64,000 nucleotides of DNA from Burkholderiaceae bacterium DAT-1. Lineage in GTDB: Bacteria > Pseudomonadota > Gammaproteobacteria > Burkholderiales > Chitinimonadaceae. Below are positions 36,445 through 45,323 of the stretch, one piece after another; within the stretch, counting starts at the first letter, position 1, and every line of letters starts with the position of its first letter. A model generated the notes under the pieces. It searched no databases. It worked only from the letters and a program-made list of their open reading frames with translations, and was not told the DNA's origin. Made by a program: the position numbers and the translations under genes. The stretch is taken from positions 434,001 to 498,000 of the forward strand of contig JAHRBI010000002.1 of NCBI GenBank assembly GCA_019084025.1. The letters run 5' to 3'.

Positions 36445-37668
36445 ATGCCTCGCTTTGCCTCGCCGCAATCCATCCTCATCTTGCTCTTGGCTGCGCTCGC
36501 CATGCTGGGGCCGTTTTCCATTGATACGGTCTTTCCGATGTTTCCGGAGATCTCGCGCGATTTGCATGTTGGCAATGTCGAAATGCAGCAAACCATTAGC
36601 GTGTATCTGTTTGCTTATGGATTGATGGCATTGCTGCATGGTCCCTTGTCGGATGCGCTGGGGCGTAAACCGGTGATCCTGTGGGGGACGCTGATTTTTG
36701 CCGGGGCATCGGTTGGATGTGCGCTGTCCACATCGATCTGGCAATTATTGTTCTGGCGAGCCGTACAGGGCGTTTCGGCAGGATCAGGCCTGATTGTGGG
36801 GAGGGCGATTATTCGCGATCGCTTTCATGGTAGCGATGCGCAAAAAGTCATGTCGCGCATTACCATGATCTTCGGAATTGCCCCGGCCATCGCCCCGATC
36901 ATTGGCGGGATTGTGGGTACCCGCCTGGGGTGGCAAGCCATCTTCTGGCTGCTGGCGATTTTCGCAGTACTGGTATACGTGGCATGTGTGAAATGGCTGG
37001 AGGAATCGCACGAGCAATCGCATCGCATGCCTTTGCAATTCGCGCCTTTATTTGGCGCTTACTGGCGCATGCTGAACAATCGCCAGTTCATGCTCCTGAC
37101 GATTTCAGGCTGTTTTAACTTTGGCGCGCAGTTTATTTACATCGCATCAGCGCCGGTATTTATCATGAATATTCTGGGCTATGGGCCGCATGATTTCTGG
37201 CGGTTTTTCATTCCCATGATTCTGGGGATGATGACGGGGGCGTGGATGTCCGGCAAGCGCGCCGGCCGAAGCTTTCCGGCAGCTACAATCCGCCTTGCGT
37301 ATATCATCATGATCGCGGCAGGGGTGGCAAATCTGGTGTATTGCCTTTATGCCCCTAGGATGGAATGGCCATGGGCTGTGCTCTCGGTGTTTGGGAATGG
37401 CGTGGGTGTGGCGCTCGCCTTTCCGACGCTGACCCTGATGCTGCTGGACTTGTATCCGCATGAGCGCGGAACGGCATCGTCCTTGCAGTCATTCACTTCC
37501 CTCATGCTGAATGCGGTCATTGCGGGCGTCATCTCGCCGTTTCTCGCGCATTCGGCAGCACATCTGGCGATTGGCGCACTCTGCTCTACGCTGCTGGGAC
37601 TGGCGGCCTGGCTACTATATCGTCACGTGTCCGGCAATGTTGCACCCGGTGAACAAGCCGCGTCCTGA
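36445..37668 (+). CDS. Bcr/CflA-type multidrug efflux MFS transporter
   Basis: The 407-aa protein has 12 predicted helices and the drug:H+ antiporter-1 features: motif A in GPLSDALGRKPVILWG after helix 2, FSIDTVFPMFPEI in helix 1, and motif C-like sequence GIAPAIAPIIGGIVG in helix 5. It probably exports small toxic compounds; the substrate is not predictable. The start at 36445 (MPRFASPQSIL) is chosen because the upstream part of the frame runs back into the putA terminator. Confidence 0.9.
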   Translation: MPRFASPQSILILLLAALAMLGPFSIDTVFPMFPEISRDLHVGNVEMQQTISVYLFAYGLMALLHGPLSDALGRKPVILWGTLIFAGASVGCALSTSIWQLLFWRAVQGVSAGSGLIVGRAIIRDRFHGSDAQKVMSRITMIFGIAPAIAPIIGGIVGTRLGWQAIFWLLAIFAVLVYVACVKWLEESHEQSHRMPLQFAPLFGAYWRMLNNRQFMLLTISGCFNFGAQFIYIASAPVFIMNILGYGPHDFWRFFIPMILGMMTGAWMSGKRAGRSFPAATIRLAYIIMIAAGVANLVYCLYAPRMEWPWAVLSVFGNGVGVALAFPTLTLMLLDLYPHERGTASSLQSFTSLMLNAVIAGVISPFLAHSAAHLAIGALCSTLLGLAAWLLYRHVSGNVAPGEQAAS

Positions 37669-37675
37669 GCGTGTG

Positions 37676-37936
37676 TCACGGTTTGTGATCGCCCTGATCA
37701 GTGCTGCGCTTGAGGGTCGAGAGGGCTGTTTGCTGCATTTCCATGGTTTTGATGGTCATTTGCAGCATGGAAAGTTGCAGACTGAGCCAGCCCTCGACTG
37801 TTTTTAGTTCATTGATTTTTCTGGAAAGTTCTTCTTCGGAGAGTGGGGGCATAAACCCGCCCATATGCTGCTCCATGGGTTTCCAGAATTGCCGGAACAT
37901 GGCGAATGGGTCTTGCTGCTTGTTGTCGTCACTCAT
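37676..37936 (-). CDS. Small PhaM-like protein (PHA granule regulator family)
   Basis: The 86-aa soluble protein begins MSDDNKQQDPFAMFRQFWKP and has the block ELSRKINELKTVEGWLSLQL followed by SMLQMTIKTMEMQQTALSTL. This EL-x-x-RI-x-ELK-x-VE-x-WL core is the conserved part of PhaM, which activates PHA synthase and links granules to the nucleoid in Ralstonia. The protein is much shorter than Ralstonia PhaM and lacks its basic C-terminal tail. No pha gene lies nearby. It is convergent with the MFS gene, 7 bp apart. Confidence 0.7.
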   Translation of the reverse strand: MSDDNKQQDPFAMFRQFWKPMEQHMGGFMPPLSEEELSRKINELKTVEGWLSLQLSMLQMTIKTMEMQQTALSTLKRSTDQGDHKP

Positions 37937-37958
37937 CTGCTATTCCCGCCTGAAAGTA

Positions 37959-37983
37959 AAAAGCCCCGCGTCGCGGGGCTTTT
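37959..37983 (-). terminator. Terminator of the OmpA-family gene
   Basis: A 9-bp stem (AAAGCCCCG with CGGGGCTTT) with a short loop lies 12 bp after the ompA-like stop. Its T run serves the minus strand. It separates this gene from the PhaM-like gene on the same strand. Confidence 0.85.
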
Positions 37984-37995
37984 GATTGTGCAGCC

Positions 37996-38694
37996 TTATT
38001 GAGCTTCGCGCACTGCGGAGATTTCGATCACAACGCGGCGATCCGGTGCGTAGCACTGAATCAGCTTGGACTTGTTCTTCATGACCTTCTTGCAGTCTTC
38101 AGGCTTGGTGACCGGCTCGGAGAAACCCTTGCCTGCGGAGCTGATCATGTTGCCAGCAACGCCCTTGCTCACCAGGAAGTCACGTGCTGCAGCGGCGCGT
38201 GCTTCGGACAACTTCTGGTTGTGGTCGGCCTTGCCCAGACGGTCCGTGTGGCCCACAACGGTGATCTTGGTCTTGGCAGCATCGTACTTGCGTTCGTTCA
38301 GCACGGCAGCCACGGACTCGAGGGATTGCTTGCCTTCGTCCTTCAGGGTGGCCTTGTCCAGATCAAACAAACCGGATGCGTTCAGGGTGATGGTTTCCAT
38401 CTTGGCAGGTGCCGGAGCAACTGGCTTCGGCGCTTCCACAACAGGTGCCGGCGCAGGAGCAGGCTTCGGTGCTTCAACAACAGGAGCAGGCGCCGGTGCG
38501 ACATAACCTTGGCAGCCTTCAACAGCCTTGTCCTTTGTCCACGAGCTGGTTTGCCAGCATTCGCCGAATGCATTGCGCACGATCTTGCCTTGCGAATCAG
38601 TGGTGTAACCTTCGATCGCAAAAGCGGATACGGCGGCGGTGCCGAGTGCTGCGCCAATAGCGAGACGTGCCAGCTTACGTGTTGCAAATTTCAT
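37996..38694 (-). CDS. OmpA-family outer membrane protein with Pro-Ala linker
   Basis: The 232-aa precursor has a signal peptide ending AVSAFA, a short N-terminal region with two cysteines, a Pro/Ala/Val linker that repeats APAPVVEAPKP twice (residues about 66-92), and a C-terminal peptidoglycan-binding OmpA domain with LFDLDKATLK, VVGHTDRLGKADHNQKLSEARA and PDRRVVIEI. There is no eight-stranded barrel; the layout matches the Neisseria class 4/RmpM type, which anchors porins to the cell wall. AAGGAG lies 7 nt before the ATG. It is divergent from gyrA, 201 bp apart. Confidence 0.92.
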   Translation of the reverse strand: MKFATRKLARLAIGAALGTAAVSAFAIEGYTTDSQGKIVRNAFGECWQTSSWTKDKAVEGCQGYVAPAPAPVVEAPKPAPAPAPVVEAPKPVAPAPAKMETITLNASGLFDLDKATLKDEGKQSLESVAAVLNERKYDAAKTKITVVGHTDRLGKADHNQKLSEARAAAARDFLVSKGVAGNMISSAGKGFSEPVTKPEDCKKVMKNKSKLIQCYAPDRRVVIEISAVREAQ

Positions 38695-38828
38695 CGTTAT
38701 TCTCCTTGATTGGGGTGACCAGCAGCGACGAACTATGAGGCAGTGTCAATAGCGTCGATGAATGGAGCGAAGTTTATATGAGGGTAATGTTACATATCAA
38801 TCGCAAACGCATGACATTTTCAGGCAAA

Positions 38829-38858
38829 TTGGTGAGTAGAAGCCGGTCGTGGTAAAAT
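38829..38858 (+). promoter_or_regulatory. Probable gyrA promoter
   Basis: TTGGTG (38829-38834) and TAAAAT (38853-38858) are separated by 18 bp and lie 37 bp upstream of gyrA. They match 4 of 6 and 5 of 6 consensus positions. Confidence 0.45.
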
Positions 38859-38895
38859 TTTCGTCTATAACCAAGATCCGGCTATCCGTCCTCAC

Positions 38896-41505
38896 ATGAC
38901 CGACTCGCAACAGTTCGCTAAAGAAACCATTCCGGTAAGCCTCGAAGAAGAAATGCGCCGCTCCTACCTCGATTACGCCATGAGCGTGATTGTGGGGCGT
39001 GCCTTGCCGGATGTCAGGGATGGCTTGAAGCCTGTGCATCGCCGCGTGTTGTTTGCGATGCACGAACAGAACAACGACTGGAATCGTGCTTACAAGAAGT
39101 CGGCACGTATTGTTGGCGATGTGATCGGTAAATATCACCCGCACGGTGATACTGCGGTTTATGACACAATCGTCCGCATGGCGCAGGATTTTTCCCTGCG
39201 TTATCCGCTGGTGGATGGTCAGGGTAACTTCGGTTCCGTGGACGGTGATAATGCTGCCGCCATGCGTTACACCGAAATCCGCATGGCCAAGATTGCGCAT
39301 ACCCTGCTCGAAGATATCGACAAGGAAACCGTCGATTTTGGTCCGAACTACGATGGCTCCGAGTCCGAACCGCTGGTGTTGCCGACCCGCGTCCCGAATC
39401 TGCTGATCAATGGCGGCACCGGTATTGCTGTGGGGATGGCTACCAATATTCCGCCGCATAATCTCGGCGAAGTGGTGGATGCCTGTCTGGCGCTCATGGG
39501 TAACCCCGATCTGAGTGTGGACGACCTCATCGAATACATTCCGGCACCTGACTTCCCAACCGCAGGTATCATTTATGGTACGGCGGGTGTCAAGGAAGGC
39601 TATCGCACTGGCCGTGGCCGCGTGGTGATCCGTGCGCGCACGCACGTCGAACCCATCGGTAAGGCCGATCGTGAAGCCATCATCGTGGATGAGCTGCCGT
39701 ATCAGGTGAACAAGGCCAAGTTGCTGGAGCGCATTGCCGAGCTGGTGCGTGAAAAGCTGATCGAAGGCATTGGCGAAATCCGTGACGAATCCGACCGCTC
39801 CGGCATGCGCGTGGTCATCGAACTCAAGCGCGGCGAAGTGCCGGATGTCGTACTGAATAATCTCTACAAGCAAACCCAGCTGCAGGATAGCTTCGGGATC
39901 AATATGGTGGCGCTGGTTGATAACCAGCCGCGCCTGTTGAACCTCAAGCAGGTGCTGGAATGCTTCCTGCGTCATCGCCGCGAAGTCGTGACGCGTCGTA
40001 CCGTATACGAACTGCGCAAGGCACGCGAACGCGGACACATCCTCGAAGGTCAGGCTGTTGCGCTCGCGAATGTCGACGAAATCATCGCCCTGATCAAAGC
40101 ATCGGCCACGCCGCCGGAAGCCAAGGCTGCCTTGGTGGCACGCGTCTGGAAGTCGCAATTGGTTGTGGAAATGCTGGAGCGTGCAGGCGGGGATGTCTGT
40201 CGTCCTGCCGATGCACCGGCAGGCCTTGGTTTGACGCCAGAAGGCTATCGCCTCTCTGAGGTGCAGGCGCAAGCGATTCTGGATCTGCGTCTGCAGCGTC
40301 TGACCGGCCTGGAACAGGACAAGATTTTCGGCGATTACCGTGAAATTCTCGAAACCATTGCGGATCTGCTGGATATTCTGGCGCGTCCTGAGCGTGTGAC
40401 CGAAATCATCAGTACCGATCTGACGGAGATCAAGACTCAGTTTGGTGATCCGCGTCGTTCCGAAATCGTGGCGCATGGCGGCGATATCAATATGGAAGAT
40501 CTGATCACGCCGCAGGATATGGTGGTGACGCTCTCCCATTCTGGGTATATGAAGTCTCAGCCGCTCGACGAATATCGCGCCCAGAAGCGCGGAGGTCGTG
40601 GCAAGCAGGCAACTGCCACCAAGGACGACGATTTCATCGACAACCTGTTCGTCGCTAATACGCACGACTTCATCCTATGCTTCTCGAGCCTGGGACGTGT
40701 GTACTGGATGAAGGTGTACGAAGTACCGCAAGGTGGCCGTGCATCGCGTGGCAAGCCGATCGTGAATCTGCTGCCGCTGCAGGACGGCGAAAAAATCAAT
40801 GCGATTCTGCCGGTGAAGGCATTCACTGACGATCACTTCATCTTTATGGCCACCGCACGCGGTACCGTGAAGAAAACCCCGCTGTCCGATTTCTCGCGTC
40901 CGCTCAAGAAGGGCATTATCGCAGTGGATCTAGACGAGGGCGATCGTCTGATTGGCGTGGCCATTACCAATGGTTCGCATCAGGTGATGCTGTTCTCCAG
41001 CGCAGGCAAGGCCGTGCGCTTTGATGAAAGCGATGTGCGCGCCATGGGCCGTGCAGCGCGCGGTGTGCGCGGTATGATGCTGCAGGATGGCAACGAGCTG
41101 ATTTCCCTGCTGGTAGCCGAGTCGGAAGACTGGCACGTCCTGACCGCTAGCGATGGCGGTTATGGCAAGCGCACGCATATCAGCGAATTCCGTCATACCA
41201 GCCGTGGTACTCAGGGCGTGATCGCCATGGACCTGACTGATAAGACCGGTCTGAAGCTGGTGTCGGCGACGCTGGTGCAGGAAACCGATGGGCTGATGCT
41301 CATTACCACTGGCGGTGTGCTGATCCGCACCAAGGTGGCCGAAGTACGCGAAACAGGCCGTGCCGCACAGGGTGTGCGCCTGATCAATCTGGATGCCGGC
41401 GAGACCTTGTCCGGTGTCGAAAAAGTCATTGAAACCGAAGAAGAAGGCGACGAGGAGACGCCCCCGGATCAAGGTGACATCGCTGAGGGCGATGCCGCCG
41501 AATAA
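38896..41505 (+). CDS. gyrA: DNA gyrase subunit A
   Basis: The 869-aa subunit cuts and rejoins DNA in the GyrA2GyrB2 complex that introduces negative supercoils. The catalytic tyrosine is Y125 (AAMRYTEIR). The quinolone-resistance region reads [10 protein letters not shown], so the position equal to E. coli Ser83 is Thr86, while the Asp at position 90 (E. coli 87) is kept. The GyrA box QKRGGRGK opens the C-terminal beta-pinwheel, and the tail is strongly acidic. The loop with [17 protein letters not shown] before the coiled coil matches a form I know from Neisseriales and other betaproteobacteria. Confidence 0.97.
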   Translation: MTDSQQFAKETIPVSLEEEMRRSYLDYAMSVIVGRALPDVRDGLKPVHRRVLFAMHEQNNDWNRAYKKSARIVGDVIGKYHPHGDTAVYDTIVRMAQDFSLRYPLVDGQGNFGSVDGDNAAAMRYTEIRMAKIAHTLLEDIDKETVDFGPNYDGSESEPLVLPTRVPNLLINGGTGIAVGMATNIPPHNLGEVVDACLALMGNPDLSVDDLIEYIPAPDFPTAGIIYGTAGVKEGYRTGRGRVVIRARTHVEPIGKADREAIIVDELPYQVNKAKLLERIAELVREKLIEGIGEIRDESDRSGMRVVIELKRGEVPDVVLNNLYKQTQLQDSFGINMVALVDNQPRLLNLKQVLECFLRHRREVVTRRTVYELRKARERGHILEGQAVALANVDEIIALIKASATPPEAKAALVARVWKSQLVVEMLERAGGDVCRPADAPAGLGLTPEGYRLSEVQAQAILDLRLQRLTGLEQDKIFGDYREILETIADLLDILARPERVTEIISTDLTEIKTQFGDPRRSEIVAHGGDINMEDLITPQDMVVTLSHSGYMKSQPLDEYRAQKRGGRGKQATATKDDDFIDNLFVANTHDFILCFSSLGRVYWMKVYEVPQGGRASRGKPIVNLLPLQDGEKINAILPVKAFTDDHFIFMATARGTVKKTPLSDFSRPLKKGIIAVDLDEGDRLIGVAITNGSHQVMLFSSAGKAVRFDESDVRAMGRAARGVRGMMLQDGNELISLLVAESEDWHVLTASDGGYGKRTHISEFRHTSRGTQGVIAMDLTDKTGLKLVSATLVQETDGLMLITTGGVLIRTKVAEVRETGRAAQGVRLINLDAGETLSGVEKVIETEEEGDEETPPDQGDIAEGDAAE

Positions 41506-41656
41506 GAAGTCACGATCCGGTTAGCAGCGGGTCTGATCTGGGTAAACGTTTGCGTGAAGATGGATTGCCATATCACGCCGCGATTTATCCATCAGACCTG
41601 TTTTTTCGTGCCAAACTTGAGGCAGGACGGTATCCGCCTGTACTCGGGAGATGTAT

Positions 41657-42142
41657 ATGCATCCGATGTCATTACCGGTCGCCAATCCGGTCATGTTCGA
41701 CGAGGTTGCGCGCTGGTTTTGTGCCATTCCGCATTCCGCAACAATCGGTCTGGAGTTTGTGCTGGGTGAGCGCGAACGCGCCACCATGCGCATTCCATAC
41801 GATACCAAACTGGTGGGGAATCCTCGCACCGGTGTGCTGCATGGCGGGGTGATTACCTCGCTGATTGATACCACCAGCGCCTTGTCCGTGATGTCCATGC
41901 TGGATAGAAATGAAGCAATCGCGACCCTGGACCTGCGCATTGATTATCTGCGCGGCGCTTCTCCGGGATTGGCTGTCTATTGCACGGCAGAATGCTATCG
42001 TCTGGGAAAACAGATTGCCTTTACACGCGCCACTGCGTATCAGGAAGGCAATGATCAGCCGATTGCGCATGGTGTTGCCACCTTTATGCGTGATTCCAGC
42101 CATGCTGCAGTAGGCGGCAATGCAGATGTGAAGGGGAGCTAA
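41657..42142 (+). CDS. Hot-dog fold thioesterase (PaaI family), first of a pair
   Basis: The 161-aa protein belongs to the PaaI/YbgC-type acyl-CoA thioesterases: it shows TGVLHGGVITSLIDTTS (the conserved HGG), ATLDLRIDYLRGASPG and ITRATAYQEG-like strands. It probably hydrolyses an acyl- or aryl-CoA. The ATG at 41657 is chosen because GGGAG lies 6 nt upstream; an ATG at 41651 touches that site. The second thioesterase starts 2 bp after its stop, so the two are co-translated and may form a heteromer. Confidence 0.88.
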   Translation: MHPMSLPVANPVMFDEVARWFCAIPHSATIGLEFVLGERERATMRIPYDTKLVGNPRTGVLHGGVITSLIDTTSALSVMSMLDRNEAIATLDLRIDYLRGASPGLAVYCTAECYRLGKQIAFTRATAYQEGNDQPIAHGVATFMRDSSHAAVGGNADVKGS

Positions 42143-42144
42143 GT

Positions 42145-42576
42145 ATGGTTCAGCTCGAAAAATTGCATGCGGCAAAGGAATCCGGCAATTACGACGCCAT
42201 CATCGAACAAATCCCGTATGCTCAGTTACTGGGCGTGCAGATGACGGAAGAGAATGGCATGCCGCTGTTTATTCTGCCCTTTGATCAGAAAAATGTTGGC
42301 AATGTGCATCTGCCAGCACTGCATGGTGGGGTGATCGGCGGGTTTCTGGAAAATTCGGCATTGCTGCATCTGGTCTGGGCACGCGAGTCGGCGGATGTGC
42401 CGCGCACCATCGATTTTTCACTCGATTTTTTGCGCTCGGGTAAGGCTCAAACGCTGTATGCTCGCTGTGACATCACCAAGCAGGGAAAGCGCGTGGCCAA
42501 TGTGCGCATGACGGCCTGGCAAGAGGACGAATCTAAACCGGTTGCGGTAGCACGCGCGCACTTTTTGTTGTCGTAA
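42145..42576 (+). CDS. Hot-dog fold thioesterase (PaaI family), second of a pair
   Basis: The 143-aa protein has the same fold as its neighbour: LPALHGGVIGGFLENSA (HGG motif) and RTIDFSLDFLRSGKAQ, ending NVRMTAWQEDESKPVAVARA. Identity to the first protein is limited to the motifs, so this is an old duplication or two separate families. GGGGAG precedes the ATG with good spacing. serC follows 64 bp downstream on the same strand. Confidence 0.88.
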   Translation: MVQLEKLHAAKESGNYDAIIEQIPYAQLLGVQMTEENGMPLFILPFDQKNVGNVHLPALHGGVIGGFLENSALLHLVWARESADVPRTIDFSLDFLRSGKAQTLYARCDITKQGKRVANVRMTAWQEDESKPVAVARAHFLLS

Positions 42577-42640
42577 TGGTTGATTGACAAGGCACACCAG
42601 TGCCAGCGGTAAAAGCCCGCAAAGGGCAAGCGAGGGAAGC

Positions 42641-43726
42641 ATGAGCAAGGTATTCAATTTCAGTGCAGGGCCAGCGGTGCTGCCGCGGGAAGTGTTGCTT
42701 GAAGTGCAGAACGAGTTGCTGGACTGGCATGGCTCCGGCATGTCGGTGATGGAAATGAGCCATCGCGGCAAGGAGTTCATGCAGATCGTGGCGGAAGCTG
42801 AAGAAGATCTGCGTGCACTGATGGGCATTCCGAAAAACTATAAGGTGCTCTTCCTGCAAGGCGGGGCATCCATGCAGTTTTCCATGGTGCCGATGAATCT
42901 GATCCGAGATAAGCGATCCATTGATATTGTCGATACCGGTCACTGGTCCAAACTCGCGATCAAGGAAGCACGCCGTTATGCTGAAGTGAATGTCGTTGCA
43001 TCCAGCGATGACCGCGCATACAGCTATGTGCCAAAGCAAAGCGAATGGCACTGCAACCCCGACGCCGCTTATCTTCACTACACCTCGAACGAAACCATCG
43101 GTGGTCTGGAATTCCCGTTCGTACCCGAAACGGGTGATGTACCACTAGTAAGCGATATGTCGTCCAACTTTTTGTCGCGCCCGATCGATGTAAGCAAGTT
43201 TGGCCTGATCTATGCGGGGGCTCAGAAAAATATTGGACCTGCTGGTCTGACAATTGTGATTGTCCGCGATGATCTGCCGGGTAAACCGCTGCCAGGTACG
43301 CCTACGATGTTCGACTATCGCGTACAGGTGGATGGCGAATCGATGTATAACACACCGCCGACATGGGCCATGTATGTGTCGGGTCTGGTGTTCAAGTGGG
43401 CACTGAAAGAAGGCGGCATTCAGGCCATCGAGCAGCGCAATATCGAGAAGGCAGCCTTGCTGTACGAAACCATCGATACGTCAGGTGGTTTCTATCATGC
43501 GCCGGTCGAGAAACCATACCGTTCGCGCATGAATGTGCCCTTCCGTCTGGCTGATGAGCAGTTGAACGATGTGTTCCTGAAGAGTGCTGCCGAGCGCGGC
43601 TTGCTGCAACTCAAGGGGCACCGAGCACTGGGTGGGATGCGCGCTTCTATTTATAACGCGATGCCGCTTGAAGGTGTGAAGGCGCTCAGCGCTTTTATGC
43701 ATGATTTTGCCAAGGCCAACGGCTAA
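42641..43726 (+). CDS. serC: Phosphoserine aminotransferase
   Basis: This 361-aa PLP enzyme transfers the amino group from glutamate to 3-phosphohydroxypyruvate in serine synthesis and also acts in pyridoxine synthesis. The PLP lysine is in YAGAQKNIGPAG; other family blocks are FSAGPAVLPREVL, LFLQGGASMQF and LKGHRALGGMRASIYNA. The start at 42641 has GAGGGAAG just upstream. The usual partners pheA or gyrA are typical of this locus in betaproteobacteria; here gyrA lies 1.1 kb upstream. Confidence 0.96.
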   Translation: MSKVFNFSAGPAVLPREVLLEVQNELLDWHGSGMSVMEMSHRGKEFMQIVAEAEEDLRALMGIPKNYKVLFLQGGASMQFSMVPMNLIRDKRSIDIVDTGHWSKLAIKEARRYAEVNVVASSDDRAYSYVPKQSEWHCNPDAAYLHYTSNETIGGLEFPFVPETGDVPLVSDMSSNFLSRPIDVSKFGLIYAGAQKNIGPAGLTIVIVRDDLPGKPLPGTPTMFDYRVQVDGESMYNTPPTWAMYVSGLVFKWALKEGGIQAIEQRNIEKAALLYETIDTSGGFYHAPVEKPYRSRMNVPFRLADEQLNDVFLKSAAERGLLQLKGHRALGGMRASIYNAMPLEGVKALSAFMHDFAKANG

Positions 43727-43754
43727 GTCGACTTGCCGTAAGTATCCGTTTGGC

Positions 43755-43789
43755 AAAAAAGCCAGTCAGTGAATGCTGACTGGCTTTTT
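43755..43789. terminator. Bidirectional terminator between serC and hemN
   Basis: A 14-bp stem (AAAAAGCCAGTCAG with CTGACTGGCTTTTT) with a 6-nt loop lies between the two convergent genes and has T runs on both strands. Confidence 0.92.
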
Positions 43790-43802
43790 CATGCGTGGCT
43801 GA

Positions 43803-45212
43803 TTACACCAATTTGGAGAAGGTACCGGCCTTTTCACGTTCGCGTAGATGGCGGTCAAATGCTGTGGCGATATTGCGGACCAAGAGGCGACCCTTTTCGC
43901 TCACTACCAGTACACCATCCTGTTGCTGAATCAGGCCCAGCCCTTCGAATTCGGCCAGTTTTGCTTGTTCCGTTGCAAAATAGGTCTGCGTGTCGATGTG
44001 CCAGCGCGTACCTATCTCATTGAAATCCAGACGGAAATCGCACATTAGGTGCTGAATCAGATCGCGACGGATGCGATCATCTGTGTCCAGTTCCATGCCT
44101 CGGAAAATCGGCAGGCGTCCTGCATCAAGCGCGGCGTAGTATGCCTCGATTTCCTTTTCATTCTGGCTATAGCTCGGGCCGATCTTGCCAATGGCCGACA
44201 CGCCGAGCGCGACTAGATCAATATCGTCGTGGGTGGAGTAGCCCTGGAAGTTTCGATGCAGAGTACCCGCACGCTGTGCCTTGGCCAGTTCGTCTTCAGG
44301 CAGGGCAAAGTGATCCATGCCGATATACACATAGCCGGCCTCGGTGAGCTTGCTGATGGTATTGGCGAGAATGCTCAGTTTGGTATCTGAGGCGGGCAGG
44401 GTGGATTCATCAATCTGACGCTGAACCTTGAACATCTGGGGCAGGTGCGCGTAGTGATAGACCGACAAGCGATCGGGGCGAATCTCGATGATCTTGTCGA
44501 GCGTTGCATTGAAGCTGGCTTCGCTCTGTTCGGGCAAGCCATAAATCAGATCGATCGAAACCGATTTGAAGCCTGCTTCGCGTGCGGTATCAATGACCAG
44601 TCGCGTCTCGGCCTCGCTTTGAATGCGATTGACGGCAGCCTGTACCTTGGGATCAAAGTCCTGTACCCCTACGCTCATGCGATTGAATCCGAGCGAGCGC
44701 AAAAGTCGCACCGTATCCGCACTGACCTTGCGAGGATCAATTTCGATTGAGTATTCGCCTGTCTCGTCGTCGGCAAATGCGAACTGCTGGTGCAGCAGAT
44801 TCATCAAGCGAGTGAGTTGTTCATCGGAAAGAAAGGTGGGCGTACCCCCGCCAAAGTGCAATTGCTCGACTCTGCTGCGACCTTTGAATAGCGGGGCCTG
44901 CAGTTCGATTTCCTTTTGCAGGTAATCCAGATACTGATCTGCCCGCGCCTTGTTATTGGTGATGATCTTGTTGCATCCGCAGTAATAACACACGGTATTG
45001 CAAAACGGGATATGGACATAGAGCGAGAGTGGAAGGTGCTCGCTCTCGCTGAATGCCATGCTGGCCAGTCGCCGATAATCTGCTTCAGCAAAACCGCCAT
45101 GAAAGCGATCCGCAGTCGGGTAGGATGTATAGCGAGGCCCGGATGCGGACATGCGTTCGATCAGGGATCGGTCAAACTGGATATGTTGTGACAAACCGGC
45201 AGGCGCGTTCAT
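43803..45212 (-). CDS. hemN: Oxygen-independent coproporphyrinogen III oxidase
   Basis: This 469-aa radical-SAM enzyme decarboxylates coproporphyrinogen III without oxygen in heme synthesis. The cluster motif is FCNTVCYYCGCNK with C71, C75 and C78; GGGTPTFLS and FGFNRMSVGVQDFD-like blocks (LGFNRMSVGVQDFD) follow. Length and the C-terminal HemN domain indicate true HemN rather than the HemW chaperone. The ATG at 45212 has GGAG 9 nt upstream; an ATG 15 codons further up has none. An FNR-type box lies 54-67 bp upstream, in line with anaerobic induction. Confidence 0.95.
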   Translation of the reverse strand: MNAPAGLSQHIQFDRSLIERMSASGPRYTSYPTADRFHGGFAEADYRRLASMAFSESEHLPLSLYVHIPFCNTVCYYCGCNKIITNNKARADQYLDYLQKEIELQAPLFKGRSRVEQLHFGGGTPTFLSDEQLTRLMNLLHQQFAFADDETGEYSIEIDPRKVSADTVRLLRSLGFNRMSVGVQDFDPKVQAAVNRIQSEAETRLVIDTAREAGFKSVSIDLIYGLPEQSEASFNATLDKIIEIRPDRLSVYHYAHLPQMFKVQRQIDESTLPASDTKLSILANTISKLTEAGYVYIGMDHFALPEDELAKAQRAGTLHRNFQGYSTHDDIDLVALGVSAIGKIGPSYSQNEKEIEAYYAALDAGRLPIFRGMELDTDDRIRRDLIQHLMCDFRLDFNEIGTRWHIDTQTYFATEQAKLAEFEGLGLIQQQDGVLVVSEKGRLLVRNIATAFDRHLREREKAGTFSKLV

Positions 45213-45237
45213 GTACTGGACTCCATTGAATGCATGC

Positions 45238-45279
45238 AGCTTAATCGAGTCAGGCAAAAACAGACATGATCAGGATCAA
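45238..45279 (-). promoter_or_regulatory. FNR/ANR-type box and promoter of hemN
   Basis: On the minus strand, TTGAT-CCTG-ATCAT (45266-45279) matches the FNR consensus TTGAT-N4-ATCAA at 9 of 10 positions. A -10-like TAAGCT (45238-45243) would put the transcription start near 45231, so the box centre falls at -41.5, the class II activator position. FNR or ANR control of hemN is known in other proteobacteria. Confidence 0.72.
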
Positions 45280-45323
45280 GGATTGTGTACGAATCAATGT
45301 TGTGTGCTTGGAATGGTATGCGC

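Noticed and set aside
38430-38500. Short tandem repeat as a phase-variable tract
   Set aside because: It encodes the Pro-Ala linker of the OmpA-type protein, the units are in frame and imperfect, and there is no homopolymer or short-unit slippage tract.
38797-40665. 622-codon frame antisense to gyrA
   Set aside because: Same reason: GyrA is unambiguous and the antisense frame has no signature.
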